Assembly (NCBI GenBank): GCA_036877525.1
Contig: JAZGTH010000101.1
Coordinates: forward strand, 2,070,001-2,134,000
DNA: 64,000 nucleotides
Source: Chromobotia macracanthus
Lineage: Eukaryota; Chordata; Actinopteri; Cypriniformes; Botiidae
Direction of reading: 5' to 3'
Shown: in pieces, positions 49,043-63,056 of the stretch
How positions within the stretch are numbered: position 1 is the stretch's first letter
Layout of the letters: each line of letters begins with the position of its first letter
Notes under the pieces: generated by a model
Seen by the model: only the letters and a program-made list of their open reading frames with translations
The model's database searches: none
What the model was told of the DNA's origin: nothing
Made by a program: the position numbers and the translations under genes

Positions 49043-50262
49043 AAGATGCTGGGTTGCCAGTGAGACGTCTTTACATAGACTAAGAATTACAGGAAGGCAC
49101 TGAAATCTCTCTTGATCCTGCACACAACCTCTCTCAATTACGTTCTCTCGCCCTCACACTCTGTTATTAAAAGAAGTGAGTGGAAAGGCGGATATATGTT
49201 TACTTTAATGATGTGGATCTAAAGCATTTTGTAATGTTCATCACAGGAAGGATGCGTGCACACAATATCAGTATCCGATAAACTGAAGATTATTTGAATT
49301 TCATAGGATAATGGTTTCTTGTTACTTAATAGATTGGATCTCACCTGCAACCATAGTCTAGATCATTTAACTATAAGGCTTCAAAAACGAAAGAATGTTT
49401 GTATTTAATTTTGTTTCGGAATCTGGAAATGTTCAGAAAGTTTTTGTTTGGGGTCTTCTACCTCAGAAGCCTGGGATGCTGGATGATTTCTGGTCATTGT
49501 CATTTCAAACGCTAATGTTTGGTTACCAAAAATGGTAAATAAGTTTTCATATCTGCCATAGTCAGGGTATGCGGGTTAAGCCATGTAAAAAAGTCTTACT
49601 GACAACATGGTCCTGTATGATCTCTTCCTTTCACATAGAACTGCATTGAGTCATTTCTCTATAAGTAGAGGCTTTAATAGAAAGGTAAATGTTAATGGTA
49701 TAAAATGTAACACTTGCTCTCCACCTTTTATTTTACTTGCTCTCCTCCGACTTAATATACCAATCACAGATCTTGTTTTGGGGCAGAAAGCAGATTAACA
49801 GTCATTTTAATGGTCTTTTAATTAGCAATAACAATATAGTTTAAAATCTGACAATATAATCAGAGTATTGCTGTGAATTTGAAAATGTAATTTATGTAAA
49901 AAGTAATGTCTCTGATGTTTATATAAAGGCAAAAGCTTTATTTAAAAAAAAATGAGACCAAAAGGGATTGAGTATTTTATTTTAATTTGTATGTGTCAAT
50001 TTGTCTGCCTTTTTTCATGACCATCACCAGTGCCAAGTGATTCACAAAGTCCCATCACATCAAATAGGTTTAGGCTTAAATATGTCAAATTATAGTAAAG
50101 AACGAGAATGCATGCTTACCTTTCAGAAAACACAAAAGTAATATTTAAAACCAAGTGTTATATTAATTCATTGTCTTATATAAGTTTATAAAATCTGTTA
50201 TTGATTGACAATGCTAACAACTGGTTTTATTTTATTTCCAAGTTTGTTTATTTATAGTATCA

Positions 50263-50263
<1 letters not shown>

Positions 50264-50295
<32 letters not shown>
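50264..50295. repeat. (TA)n microsatellite 3' of tmem135
   Basis: About 15 TA units in the tmem135-rab38 spacer. Confidence 0.9.
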
Positions 50296-50297
<2 letters not shown>

Positions 50298-53200
50298 TAT
50301 AGTGTCTTCTTGAAAACCCTAATTGGGGCCATAGTTTGGAAAAGTGTGAGGTTTGTATTTACATTACTTAATATATTGGAGGAAGTGTGTGACTGATTGG
50401 GCATGACATATTTTTATAAGTATCCACTGGAGGGCGATATTATACTTTGGTAAAAAGATTGAATGGACGCATAGGTGCTCGTAGGAGTTTGAAAACAATT
50501 GCAAGGCACATTGTTGTCTAACTGTAAAGAGAGACCTTTATATTGAGTCTCCATCTGTCTGAGACTTGTGATGGTGTGATATAGACTATATATGTCTAGT
50601 CTTGTGGCAGAGAGAATCTGCTTATTCCACTATATATAACGGGTGAATAGTGAATCATCTGGTTCATCACTCAAAGATATTTTCCTAATGGATTTTAATG
50701 GATTTTCTCTACAATTAAACTTGTGCAGATGAAAATGAGTCCTGATTTCCTAAAATGTAATTTCTCTGTGATTGAAACGAGTTACATTTTCAGCTATTCT
50801 GTGGAGGGAAACGAGATGGTGTTAAATGTGAGATGCTAAGACTGTCCTTGCCAAAGCGCCAAGGAGAGATATTAATTTTATCTCTCTGATCTGCCGTGAT
50901 GATTCTCATAATTACAATTATGTTTTTAATAAACAGCTGGTGAGGACAGATTCAATCTGAAAGGACAGATATCCATCCTGCAGTCTCACTTGTTTGCACA
51001 GCAACAGCAAACTTTCTCATAGATGCACATCCCTCATGCAGAGATGTCCCACATGGCCTTTTAAAACACCGGGTTGATCTAGAAGTTTCGCTGACTACTT
51101 TTCAGGTACTGGCCAATCAATCACGTTCAGCTGTTTCCATGGCAACAGGATCTCATCAAACAGTCCGAGGTACCTCAGAGGATGAAAGTGTGAATTTATC
51201 ACAAATCATCCGCTAACCGAGAATTGATCAAAATGCTACAAAAAACTGCAGCGTTTCACCTTACAAGGTTACGAGCACATCGAGATCTCACATTGTCTCT
51301 TCGCTCTTCTTCACACTTCTCTGGGACGAGATCCAGAGGAATCAAACCCAGGTGCAATGTCAAGCTGTCGTGTTTGTTAGAAAGCGGTGAGAGTTCATAT
51401 GTGTGTGTGTGGTTCATAGATCACACAGAATCGTGGCATGTCCTTTCTTGCTTCTGCCAGGTTGTCAGGATCTGTGGCAGAATGAGGACAAACTCACACA
51501 CATGAATGTCACGATCAAAGTGATGTGGTTATGTCTGGCTGCTGCTGTACTGATGTGGGTGAAGCCATCTTAGTGTTGCCGCATTGATTTTGCTTCAGAA
51601 TATTTGATCAGCTGTAGCCGTCACAGAAGACCTTATTGATGGACAGGTTGACTTGCTCTGTGAGAAGGTTTTTAATATATAGACTAGCTCTAAGAAATAT
51701 ATGATCCTAATCTACTCACTTTGGCACATTTATTATAGGCTGTGGGAGTTCTTAATATGTGACGTCTTAATATGAGTCTGGTGGGTACCTGCTTTCACTT
51801 CAGACAGACTGTTCAAAAGATTAATACTACTTAAGACATTTATTAACACAATCTCTTGCTCATCTAAAGGTCTCTTATAAAAAGTAATGGGGATTTTCTT
51901 CTTTTATGATTAGGAATGACACTGAGAAAAGCAAATGTTATTATACTGTACAGATGCCACAAAGTTTTCTGAAAACTTAAAGCACAGGGGCCTCCCCAAC
52001 ATTCATTCAACAATGTTTGTTGTTTGATTACAAAATACTACAGAAAAACAGCTCAAAGACACTTTTCAAGCAAATTTACAAGCAAACATTTTACAACAAG
52101 AGGTTTATAAGGATTTTAATTATGAATAGGACTACACATAATTTTAAACTAAATTATTTGGATACTTGTTTCCAAACACAGTGGGACATAATAAATGTGA
52201 TAAAGTACACATGTGGTTACTCTGATATATTGGGCATCAGTGTAACCTGTGGGTAACATTAAAAATGACGTGAAGTTAGTTCTAGCATAATGTTTGACAT
52301 TAAATCAATAGCAGTCATACACTTTTGAATGTGGCTTAGGTGTCCAACAAATTTTAGGGCCATTATAGTGATTTTGAAAGACAGGTTTTGGGGTTTTTAA
52401 GTATCTTCCACCAATGAAACTGTAAGCAGCCAGCATTTTCCCTGGTGGAAAAAATATCTCTCAATCTAATCAAAAGCTAAACACTTTGTCACTGCTTACC
52501 TCTATCATTGCTAAATATCCAATAAACCCTCTGCAGCTCATTCGCTGAGGGCATGGAAATGTGTTTCTTCTCTATTTTAATTAAACTCTCTTCTTATTAG
52601 ACATGTCTGGAGGGCAGGGCCCAAGAGTGCCAAGCGAACAGAACAGGACGCATTTGGTCCTCTCTCATTCCCCCCTAAACTCGTCTCAGAATGAGAATTC
52701 CTTCTAATTACAGAAGACAGTGATTACTGCACTTTTGCTTGCTATAAAGAAGTAACTGAAATATAACTTGAGCTTCAGACAGTTCTTGTTTCTCTCATAA
52801 TGGTTTGAATGGAGCCAACCCTCTGTGCACTAAACAGCATTAAACATTATACATTATCACTGAATGGTCCTCATAAACCTGCAGCATAATCATAAAATCT
52901 GGAACAGAATGTGAACCCCAATGACTTTGTCTGGTGCCATAGTAGAGTGGATAAAGAGGCCAAAAGGGACATGAATGTGCTTATTGGAGCCAGTGAGTCA
53001 CCAGAGGGAACAATATAGGACATTATCTCCGGCCATGACACTGTCTTTGTGTTTTATGGAAAAAAACTTTTTTGGTCACCTGAATGTAGTCTGTCTGTCT
53101 CTGTTTTGCAATTATACAAGGTAAGGGGGGATTATGGTTCTGTGTGGCCCCGGGGCCAAAGCATTTGGAGGCCCCTTTATGTCACAATCCAGAGATGTCC

Positions 53201-55897
53201 AGACAGCAAAAAATTATGTTGCAAATATTGGAAATAAAGTCACAGTTGTGGAGCATGGGCTTGTAAATAAAAGAAATGCAGTTATTATGGACATTAATGC
53301 TTCATGTGTGTAATACATTGCAAAGGAGACAACAATATACCACCACTGGTATATGACATCAGCAGCAGCCAGATAGCTTTTCTCATCATTTACTTTTTCA
53401 TTGTGCCAACAGTCACTGGCACACATTCAAACTGAACACAGTGTTCGTCTATAACCCAATACAAAGGGCATAGCAAACTGACCCCAGAACAGCTGGAATG
53501 CTCAACATGAACTTCTCATTGTACAAATGCTCTCTGAGGTCTGGTTTAAAAACATACTGTACCTCATTTAAGATAATTCTATATTCAGCACTTGCTGCTC
53601 TTGATTCTTTCCAGTCCACTGAGAGTCCACTTGGGGGGTTATTTCAAATGTCCCACTTATTGATGGAAGGAGGTGTGTACTCCGCATTAAGGAAATGACA
53701 GACCTGCCATTTAAGGAGGCTAGTGCGCATTATATAAACCTCCAACTTTGAGGTTGTGTCTGAAAATTGTTAATGAGATGTTAACATCAAGCATTAAAAT
53801 AAGAATCCGCTCTGGGTCTAACAAAGCTTTTAGAATCTTTGTGGCTTATTTTTAAAGGGCTTACCTTACCTAGGCAAAGAAAACCATGTCATATATCCAG
53901 CCTATCAAAAGCTTTCGTCTTCAATCAAGTCTCCTGTTTTGTTGAATGTTGACTGATGTCCTCCAACACTAAAACTTAAGTGAGTGACATACATTTAGAA
54001 GGCTGTCACACGGCTGCCACTTCAGACAGCAGTGACAGGAAACACATCATTGTTTCCTGAAATACCCTTGAGAGTTGAACTAATAACAGGCACAACCTAG
54101 ATATACAGGAATGTTTGATGGGAAATTAAACTTTATTCAAAGTAGTAATAGATCAGTAAATAGCTTTGACTTAAGCAGATTGTAATTTTAACATACAGTG
54201 GTTAAACATTTGAATGTAACTGAAAAAAATGGAGTCTTTACAATTATAGTACAATAATCTAATTATAACCTGCCACAGATTAATTATGTACTCCAAAGGG
54301 ATATGACACACTTTTTCTCTTTAAAGATCACCTTCATCATAACCCGGAATATGCTAGTACCAATGAATTTATAAACATAATTATATAATGTTAGTTATCA
54401 CAAAATGCTGCTGAAGATTAATGGCTTGACACCTGTGTATGTTACTAGAAAGGTATTAGAATGTAGTTCAGAATTTAAGGAATATTTCCCATATTCTGGA
54501 TCAATAATTCTGCTTCCTAAAACCAGACAATGTGATAACCTTTAAAGCTAAAACCACATGAAAAATAAAGGGAGCCTGCACCAAAATATGACCCCTTATT
54601 TAAATGCGCTATAAGCCCCCACGTCTCTTACCATTAGATCAAAAGTCATAAGGCTCAGGAGTCAAAACATATGATTAGCAATTAATAAGCTCTTGTGTCT
54701 GTACAAACATTAATCCACTGATATCATTGTTACAGTTGCTCAGGATAGTTTACCTATATTTACAATAGAAGTGTATTAATATTCTACACTGTCTCTACAC
54801 AGTATATTGCCTTTTGTTAAAAATATGAACCACTATGCACTATGTCCATCAAATAATAAGTCAATAAACATATTGTTTCTGGTTCAATTATCCTACTGGA
54901 AGGCAACTGCACTGCATTGTGGGATACAGCATTACATACAGTGTGCGCTGGTCATAATATACATTTTAGCAAATGTATAACTTCATCTCTGTAATTCCTG
55001 CATACTTTTCCAAACCATATGATGCAAACATTATAGAAGCAGTGTGTCAGTATGCCAAACATACTCATTGAGATTTTGTTTTACATGTATAGTTTTTCTA
55101 AACTAAACTACAATTGATAAACTACAGCACCGAGTTACTCTGTGGCTTGCACATTTCTTTTTTGTACGTTTTAATCTCTTTATTTCTCTCTCCCGCACTC
55201 TTTGTCTGTCACACTTTTTCTCTCACTGTATGAGTCTGCCTGTGTGGCTACAGGGTTTAAATTGCACGCACTAGCTACCAGATGGATGGTACTGCAGATA
55301 TAAATGTACTTCAAGAAGTGAGAACCAAATTTTAGAAACTGCCCCTGAACATATTGTCATTTTTTATATGTAAGGTCTTGTATCTCTATAGCATATTTTC
55401 CTCTTATACATAGAAAAGGCAAAGTTTGTCATGACAATTTAAACCTTCATGATTTCCTACATTAAAAATTTGTATGATATGGTCTAATCCAATGTCTAGT
55501 AATCAGCTTTAATCCAAGATGTTATAACAAGTCAGGTTGGAGTAATATGTAAATACAGAGAAATGAGAGAGACACCAGTAACAAAATAACTAACTATACT
55601 AACTATAAATACTAACTAGATGCAACTTCATTGCTTTATTGCTAGAATACAACTACATGTCAACTAATCTCATTATTTGCAATTACATTTCAACTAACTC
55701 GCAGAGTATTAGACTGCTAGGTTAGAGTTAGTGTTTGGGTTAGTAGAATTAGTTAACAAGCTTGCAGTGTTACTTATAGTCAGTAAACTGTCTGGGGAAT
55801 CATTACAATAAAGTGTGAGCAGATATTAGGCAGACAGTCAACTAATACTGTAAAAACTGGTAGTTGACAAATAGTTGCAAAGTTACAAGTTGTTAGT

Positions 55898-55968
55898 AGT
55901 GTTCCTGTAGCACAGCTGGAAGAGCATTGCGTTAGCAGCGCAAAGGTTGTGGGTTCGATTAATAGTGT
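55898..55968 (+). mobile_element. tRNA-Ala-like SINE head, well preserved
   Basis: The best preserved head in the window: D-arm region gtagcacagctgg, anticodon stem TGCG/CGCA around loop TTAGCAG (55928-55942, anticodon position AGC, alanine type), and T-arm region ggttcgatt. The tail is lost directly after the B-box, and the sequence continues in an unrelated way, so this is a truncated SINE rather than a tRNA gene. Confidence 0.7.
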
Positions 55969-58555
55969 TTTGAACATGTACTGACATATATAGGTACCTT
56001 AATGCTGCTATAGACACAACATCATGGTAATACCATGCTGTTTTTACATGAACCGTGAAGGTACAGTCATATTCTTTGAAGAACCTGTAAAAAAGTACCT
56101 GGAAAGAAAAAGACACAGAACATGCCACTTTTTGGACATGTTGGACAATACTTTGTAGTATTCTTTGACGTATCATGGTGTACCAGGTAAGTACCATACA
56201 GTAATCATTCACCACAGTATTTTAATGTAATGTTTCCCTCTTTTTTAAAAGAAAGAGGGAAAAGAGAGGGAAAGCAAAGAAGGAGGAGAAACACTGAGAA
56301 AGATTTCAATCTTTCAAAGATTTCAATACATCTCCCAACAATGCAAAGTATGTGAGTAGGTGGATGTGTTTATATGCCATGCTCATCTCTCATTTCTGTC
56401 CAAACGTTTGGTTGTGTGTGTGTGTAAGTGCATGTTGGTCTATTTGAGAGAAAGAATCAGTGTCTCTGTGTGTCAGGCTGTGTGGGTGTCTGTGTGTGGG
56501 TTGCTCTCTCCAGCAAAGCTAATGTGAAGTGTTCATCCAGCTCAGGAGAATTGCACAGCTTTTAATAAACACAGGTAGCCATGCAAATGTCCACCCCCCC
56601 ATAAACGGCACATTTAAATCACCTCCATTATTTTCCACCACTAAAATGGCAATTATGTCGTTAAAAGTTCTGTTTGATCTAAAATCGTCCTCTTGGCGTC
56701 CTGTGTAAGATCCGGGCCACCCATTTAATCTCTCCAATTCAATCTGATGCTTTCATCTTTATCGCGTATCTGCAAGAGCTGCAAAACGTGGCAACGGCAC
56801 AGGAATGTTTCAACGAATCAATTAGACTGTTTAATTAAAGTCTTTCTGAAACACAGAGGATGAATCTGCCCCTGTTGATGCAGCTAGTTTTCAGCTTTCT
56901 CTTAATAACGCCCACACTCTCTCACTCACTCCTCTCGCGCACAAACCTGCTCACGCGCTCATTGGAACCCGAGACTTGGAAGAGATGTTTCTCACAATGA
57001 GCAGCAGTAGTTCCTGTGCATAAATTATTTTAACCTTCTTATCCCGCTGTGCTGAAAGGAGTTGTTAGGTGAAATCTTGTTGGCTCTACTCCCGTAAATT
57101 AAAATATGTTCTGCCAAGTCAGGACGACCTTGTTCCAGAAATTCATTTTTCAAGAGTTCGTCGTTGCTTTCCAGATATCTGCGTTACTGTGTCCAAATAA
57201 TAGCAAACTAATAACTTACGTGCTTGGAAAGCCTTTGATAAACGACATGTTTGGAATATATCAGGCTGGTTTTAAAAAAGTCCAGCTTACTCCCTATACG
57301 CACGTAGGCTGCTCACATAATGTGCTGGGTAATGGTGAGCATATGACTGAGATGGAGCTTATGTAACCTGTGGTGAACTTAGCAAATCAAATCCAATTCT
57401 TCTCAGATAAGCAGATACAGTCATTGAGACATGGGTTCTTAGGTGTCCTTGCGCACATCATGAGAAGGTTTGCCTTAAACTAATGTACTTATTCTAGAAA
57501 GTCTCTAGAATCTTAATTCTGGGAGTATCCTAAGTATATGAGCTTCCAAACATATAATCATTACATAAGTGCCAGTTTGCAAACATAATCAATGATCAAT
57601 TATCATTATCTCTGTGTTTTTAACCATGAAATTCCCTAAATTATGGGTTTATTGTATCCATAAACAGTGCAGGGGTCCTTATTTTCACAGGAACCTGATG
57701 CAAAGTACCTCTTTATGCTCACTATACAAAACACAAAAAATCAAAACAAAACTGTGTACTCTGCAGGGCTATGAAAAAGCATGTAGTTGTCATGGTGATA
57801 ACACTGGAGTTGAATATAGGTGTGAAATAAGGACTGCAAGGCTGTGATTCGTCCAGCCTTCCCACAGCCACAGTTATTTTACCTGAGAGATCACGTTTAT
57901 GTTGTTATAGGAGCACTTCAACATAATTGGTGATAACTGCACTCATGTTAATAATGGTAACATTGTATGAATGAATGGTCAACAAATAACCAGAGATCTC
58001 GTTAATCAGAGATTTCATTGAGATTATTTTGAGCGCTACGCTATATATAGATTTAGAATGTTGTTTTTTATTATATACAATGTATCATATTTTATATAAT
58101 AAATTAATTTTCTATTATATAAATTGTTCACTACAACAGTGAGGGTTTGTCATATTTCATTTATTGCAAAACTTTGCAAATCAAAACATTTTCATGTCAA
58201 GGTGTATCTAGACGCAAAGGCTTATGAAAACATGTTTAACTATACAATAAAACACAATTATTCAACACCTCCCACACACACACACACACAAACAATATCA
58301 GGGTATAAAAGCTGTTTGCCCCAGGTACAACTGAATATGGAGCGGCAACCGATCAATACACACATTAAAGCTTGTGAATACAGAACATGGTGATGCAGAG
58401 AATCATGGAAGATTTATATAATGTCAATGAGTCATACACTGAATCACTTCAAACAGTGAAGAGAAGTGAGATGCAGAGAATGAAGAGTGAGAAAGGGATG
58501 TGATGGAAGAGTGATAAATAACACAGATCAGTTGTTCACAGTATGAAGGCTGTGT

Positions 58556-58705
58556 AGTTTCAAACATGTCCCTGTACAGCAACTGGCAGAGCATGTTGCT
58601 AGCAATATCAAGGTGATGGGTTTAATTCTTATAGAATGCATGTACTGATGAAATGAATAGCTTGAATGCAATGTAAGGTGCTTTGGATAAATGTATTTAA
58701 AAAAA
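58556..58705 (+). mobile_element. tRNA-derived SINE, diverged
   Basis: tccctgtacagcaactggcagagcatgttgctagcaatatcaaggtgatgggtttaattct ... gaatagcttgaatgcaatgtaaggtgctttggataaatgta: complete head-to-tail order with many substitutions. tmem135-rab38 spacer. Confidence 0.7.
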
Positions 58706-59138
58706 CATTATGTTATGTTTCCTTTGACACTGGGGTTCAAACTTGGTCCATCAGAAAACAATGTGTACATACTAATACAATACTTCTGTTTCATTATAAT
58801 ACAACAATAATCAGTTTGCCTGTGTGTCTGACAAAAATATGATCTCATTCCTCACCTAGTGCATCCGAGCAAGCTAGTCCAGATTTTTGTTAGACATAAA
58901 TAACAAAAAAAAGTGCATGTACATCATACATCATAAATACATTTACTCTGTGTGCAAGCTCAAAACGTCTGTTGTTTATAAATTTTAATGCTTTACAGGC
59001 AGGCTGTTGTTAATTGACAAATCTCAGTTGATTCCAGCTTATCAATGACTGACCATAATGCTGGAATCAGTGGAATTCCGATATGATGTGTCCGCAGCCC
59101 CAGGGCCCAACCCTGTTTCTTCCATAGGCTGTTTCCAC

Positions 59139-62100
59139 TCAAGGTTTGAAACAGGCAGAGCAGGGTAGTTCTTTAGCTGAGTTTAACTGAGGTGAGATGG
59201 TATCTGGAACCACTGATTTGAGGATATCACTCTCACTAGCCATTATATGCTTCACTAGGAAGTTGGCTGCTTCATTAATGTTGATATTTTCCTAAAATGT
59301 GGAGGGAGAGAGAGAGAGGATATGAAACTTTTCTCACGACCAGATTTCAGATTGTTTGGTTTGATCATTGACTTAAAGAAGACTGTTTGATCTATCTCCC
59401 CTTGAACCTGACCCGAGAACAGGAATGAATTATTAAAACACATGAAAATGATACAAGACGGAGGTTCATTTAAAGCTCCTGGGACTCTTCATTAAGGATG
59501 AATTGGAAAAGGTGCTAAAATAAATGTGTCCACTGGGTTTAATGAGACGGCCTCAGTGTCTGTTCTGTTTCCCTCTGCAACAGCCCTGCGTGTGTTTGGC
59601 AGGTGTAATTAGGGTGCAAATATTAATAAGCTTCAATCACAAGCTTTAATCAAAAGCCAAAGGTTTCCTCTAACAATCCAAGTTCTGTCAAAACACAAGA
59701 CATGTTACTTATACTACACCATGTTTGACACCCTTACCCATTAGGAACTTATATGAGTGGCATGTATAAATAACATTTTCTCGCAGACAACATCATAGTG
59801 TGCTGCATTTTGGAAATGAGGTGAATTAACTCAATATGATAATGGTGAACTAGCTTTTCTATTGGCATAACCATTTAAAACTTTTGAAAGCAAAGTAAAT
59901 TAAGTTTCCCTCTCCTTTTACAATGACCTTTCTACTCTGCACTTCAGTACACCTCTGAATAAGTGTTACTTTTGTAAATTTATGATCGTTTATGAATGTT
60001 CAGATTATGTCAAAGCAGGTCATAGAGTTATAGTGATGTTATAGCTATACTTTTACTTCAGTGTTTTACTTTTAACAATATTCAAAATTCCAGACAGACC
60101 ACAATTGAAGATTCATGTTTCTGTGCTAATAAAAAATATCCTGTAATATTTAAATTCCATGGTACATAGATATAGTAATCATTAATGTATCAAAGTACTA
60201 TGGCATTACCAACAGATAGCCTCACTGCCATAGTACATTTTTTGTAAGGACAGAACCAAACAATTACTGTTACAACATAACCAAATCACATGAATATATT
60301 AAACTTTACCTTAGCTGACGTCTCATACCAGCCCACAAACCCATTCTCTTTGCAGTACTGGTCCATTTTCAGACTGTTGTTAGTCAGAAAGTCTCTATTC
60401 TGGTCACACTTATTGGCCAAGAGCACTGTGGCAACACCATGGCCATTTGAAAGTATTAATTTTGAGTCCAGATCTTCCTTCCATTTGGAGACTGCCTCAA
60501 ATGTCGTGGGCCTGGTAACGTCGAAAACAATAATCGCCCCCATGGCCTCCCTGTAATAAACCCGGGTCATGTTCCCAAAGCGCTCCTGACCTTCAGATGC
60601 AGATAGGAAAAGAGAAAAAGTTTAACTGCTAAAAAGGTAAAACTCTGGCCAAACAAAAAAAGATTAAAATTAGCATTGACATACTGGGCACTGCAGCAAT
60701 TTGAGAAATATTTGAGTTTGGGTTAGTTTGTGACCATATTGAGATTATTGTCTCTTTTTCTCAACAGAAACATCTGAAAAGCTGGACACCCAGACAAAAG
60801 TCTTTATTCACTCTCCTTTAAATCTCATCACTGTCTAGGAGAAACAACTGGGGAAAAAAGGGATGTCACTTGTGTTTTTTTCTATCCTATGGGACTAGAT
60901 GAGAATGCATGACTCTGTACAATGAACTATTTTAAATTCCTTGTGTCTGCACTTTTCTGCACTGTGCATATTTCTGGGTGGTATCCACAGCAAGTTTTCT
61001 TATTGAATCGCATATGCTTATTACTGCAGTGAATGTTTCCAGCTAATGCAACATTCTGCCTCCCTGTTTTTCTCTCTTGTCTCATTCTGAATGCAGCCAC
61101 TCTTCTGGGTTGGCAACATTGCACAACTTTCCCAAGGACAGCTGTTTCTGTTGCCAGTCTGTTCTGTTATTTGTTCGAAATTAGAATCATGAGGTATGTG
61201 TTGATCTCTATGGAGCTGACAGCAGTCCCCTTCACACTTGGCAGACCACAGAAAATATGTTGTTTTGTATGCACATGGGCTTGATTTTACAGAGGTGTTA
61301 TTTACTATTTCTAAAATGCTCATTTCAGGTTTACAGTAAGAGTTTTCTTGCTGTTGCCGTTACAGTACGTTTGAGATAAATGTGAAGCAGCGGCGGGGAA
61401 TGCCCATACAAAAACTGTTACAGTCAGCTTACTCCAAAACTTGGCAAAACTGAAGCTTTTATAAAGGTGCAATATGCTAAGTGACACATTATGAGTATTC
61501 TAGCAAGGGAAGGTGAACTCAGCATGTTTCAGTTCATGAAATTCATTGTCAGATGATTTCCTGGGAGGCACGTGGAGTTTATGACTGTTCATGAGTTACA
61601 TTTACTGAGTCATATGTGGAAGACAGTTCAGAATATTAAAGGCAACTCCTAATGAGGTCAGTACTGTAATGATGAAACAAGAAGTCCATGTTAAAAATAT
61701 TTAAAATATTTAATTCTTTTATTATTTTTAGCAAAGCATGTTGATTGTCTCTCACAGGACTGTATGTCTGTTGTTCTTTGGGGTTGGTATGCTATTTCAC
61801 TTACAATAAAAGTATCATGGTGAACTCATTTTAAAAACAGCATAGTGGCTAAAATACATGGCTATATTCACCATATATAAATGTGACTGATATTTGTTTA
61901 CATTTCTGCTGCAATTAAACTGTGGTAACTTAACACTGGCCACTTACTGTCAAAAATAAATGATAAATAATAAGTTTCACTATATTTATTGTCAAGAGAC
62001 TTAACTCTTGTTTGGTCATCTGAGCGCTTAAACTCTTATCTTTAATGGGAACATTTCATGTGATTTGTAGGTTTTATTAACACAGACAGTCAAACTGTAA

Positions 62101-63056
62101 TGCCCTGCGTATAAGAATTACATCCACAGTGTAAAGATGATGGAAATGTTTAGTTTCTGGCTCATGTATGAGTGGTTTAAATTAAGAAAATTACATTTGT
62201 ATCCTTTATATGCCCTGCATTCATATATGTTGTTTGATGAATAAACTTTAACTAAACTTTTTTCACATTAACGTAGTTTGTAGCAGGTTTATTATTATAG
62301 TGTTTGTACAGTAGAGTGATTCTTGCTTTGTTTTGGTGAGTTACTGTAGTAAATATTGAACTATGTATTGCAAAGCTACTTCATGGAGTGAAGTTTGGCT
62401 TGTTCACGCAGATTTTCACGTTTGCACGCTCGTCTCTCAATCTCTTCCACGAGACTTTCCGTGCGGGCACGCGGAAAACGAGCACGTGAGAGGGATGAAA
62501 GTCTGGATCAGGAGAAATGTACAACTGACCAAACTAACCATATTTAACTCCACAATACACTACTTGAAAGTGTAGCTGAGCTGCTCTGTTAAGCCTTCTT
62601 ATTCATTGTTTACGCCAAAATAGCAATTTATTATTACTCGTAAGTACCGTTTTTCTAATGCTTATTTTGTATAAGATAGCAATGGTCAAATCAGCAGCTG
62701 TATGGGGAAATAAGCTGTAGCTACATGGTTACAGTGCCATTTAATAAAATATAACGTACCCTGTCAAGCACGTAACAAAATATTCAACAAGAAGCATATC
62801 TGTACATAAACAAACATTAAGTGAATAATCAGTAAATGCAACAGTTTACTGGCTCACCTGCGATGTCCCACAGCTGGAGCCGGACAGTCTCCGAGTCCCA
62901 GTTGAGAACTTTGAGCGCAAAATCCACGCCGATGGTCGCTCTGTAATTCGTGGAGTATGTCTGATGAACATACCGTTTAATGATGCTGGTCTTACCTACT
63001 CCTAAGTCACCGATGACCAGGATTTTGTAAAGATGTTCTTTTGGATTAGTATGCAT
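59139..63056 (-). CDS. rab38: rab38, Rab-family small GTPase of melanosomes/lysosome-related organelles
   Basis: Three coding exons, in transcript order: 63056-62858, 60590-60310, 59291-59139, in phase, 210 aa (human RAB38 211). Rab38 and Rab32 direct cargo such as tyrosinase to melanosomes and related organelles. GTPase motifs: P-loop GDLGVGKTS, switch I YRATIGVDFALKVL, the Rab32/38-type switch II WDIAGQERFGNMTRVYYREAMG, NKCD in LLANKCDQNRD, and ETSAK. The variable C-terminus ends CSACFKP, keeping the two cysteines of the human CSGCAKS prenylation end but with a final proline. The start is the ATG of MHTNPKEHLYK; codons upstream are open but have no ATG. Both introns are long (about 2.3 and 1.0 kb), as in other vertebrates. 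It points towards tmem135, the same relative orientation as in human 11q14. Confidence 0.94.
62021..62138 (+). repeat. Direct repeat copy 1 (rab38 intron 1)
   Basis: About 118 bp nearly identical to 63874-64000; the core 'tctttaatgggaacattt' begins at 62039. Offset between cores is 1862 bp. A few substitutions (agaattacatcc against agaatcatgtcc) and a roughly 10-nt indel separate the copies. Confidence 0.85.

Larger units (their letters stand above)
49043..59138. other. Convergent tmem135-rab38 spacer
   Basis: About 10 kb without a recognisable gene. It contains the 3' UTRs of tmem135 and rab38, a short (TA)n tract (50266-50294), SINE copies near 55898 and 58556, and low-repeat blocks at about 50660-51000, 52500-52730 and 56510-56860. 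These blocks are rich in TAAT and octamer-like words and look like candidate conserved noncoding elements. Open frames here lack splice sites, homology or codon bias. Confidence 0.6.

Noticed and set aside
55898..55968. Possible tRNA-Ala gene
   Set aside because: The A-box, anticodon and B-box parts are present, but the acceptor stem does not close and the sequence matches the head of the SINE family seen elsewhere in the window.
56519..56737. 72-codon open frame on the minus strand in the tmem135-rab38 spacer
   Set aside because: No family resemblance or splice context; the block is better read as candidate noncoding regulatory DNA.
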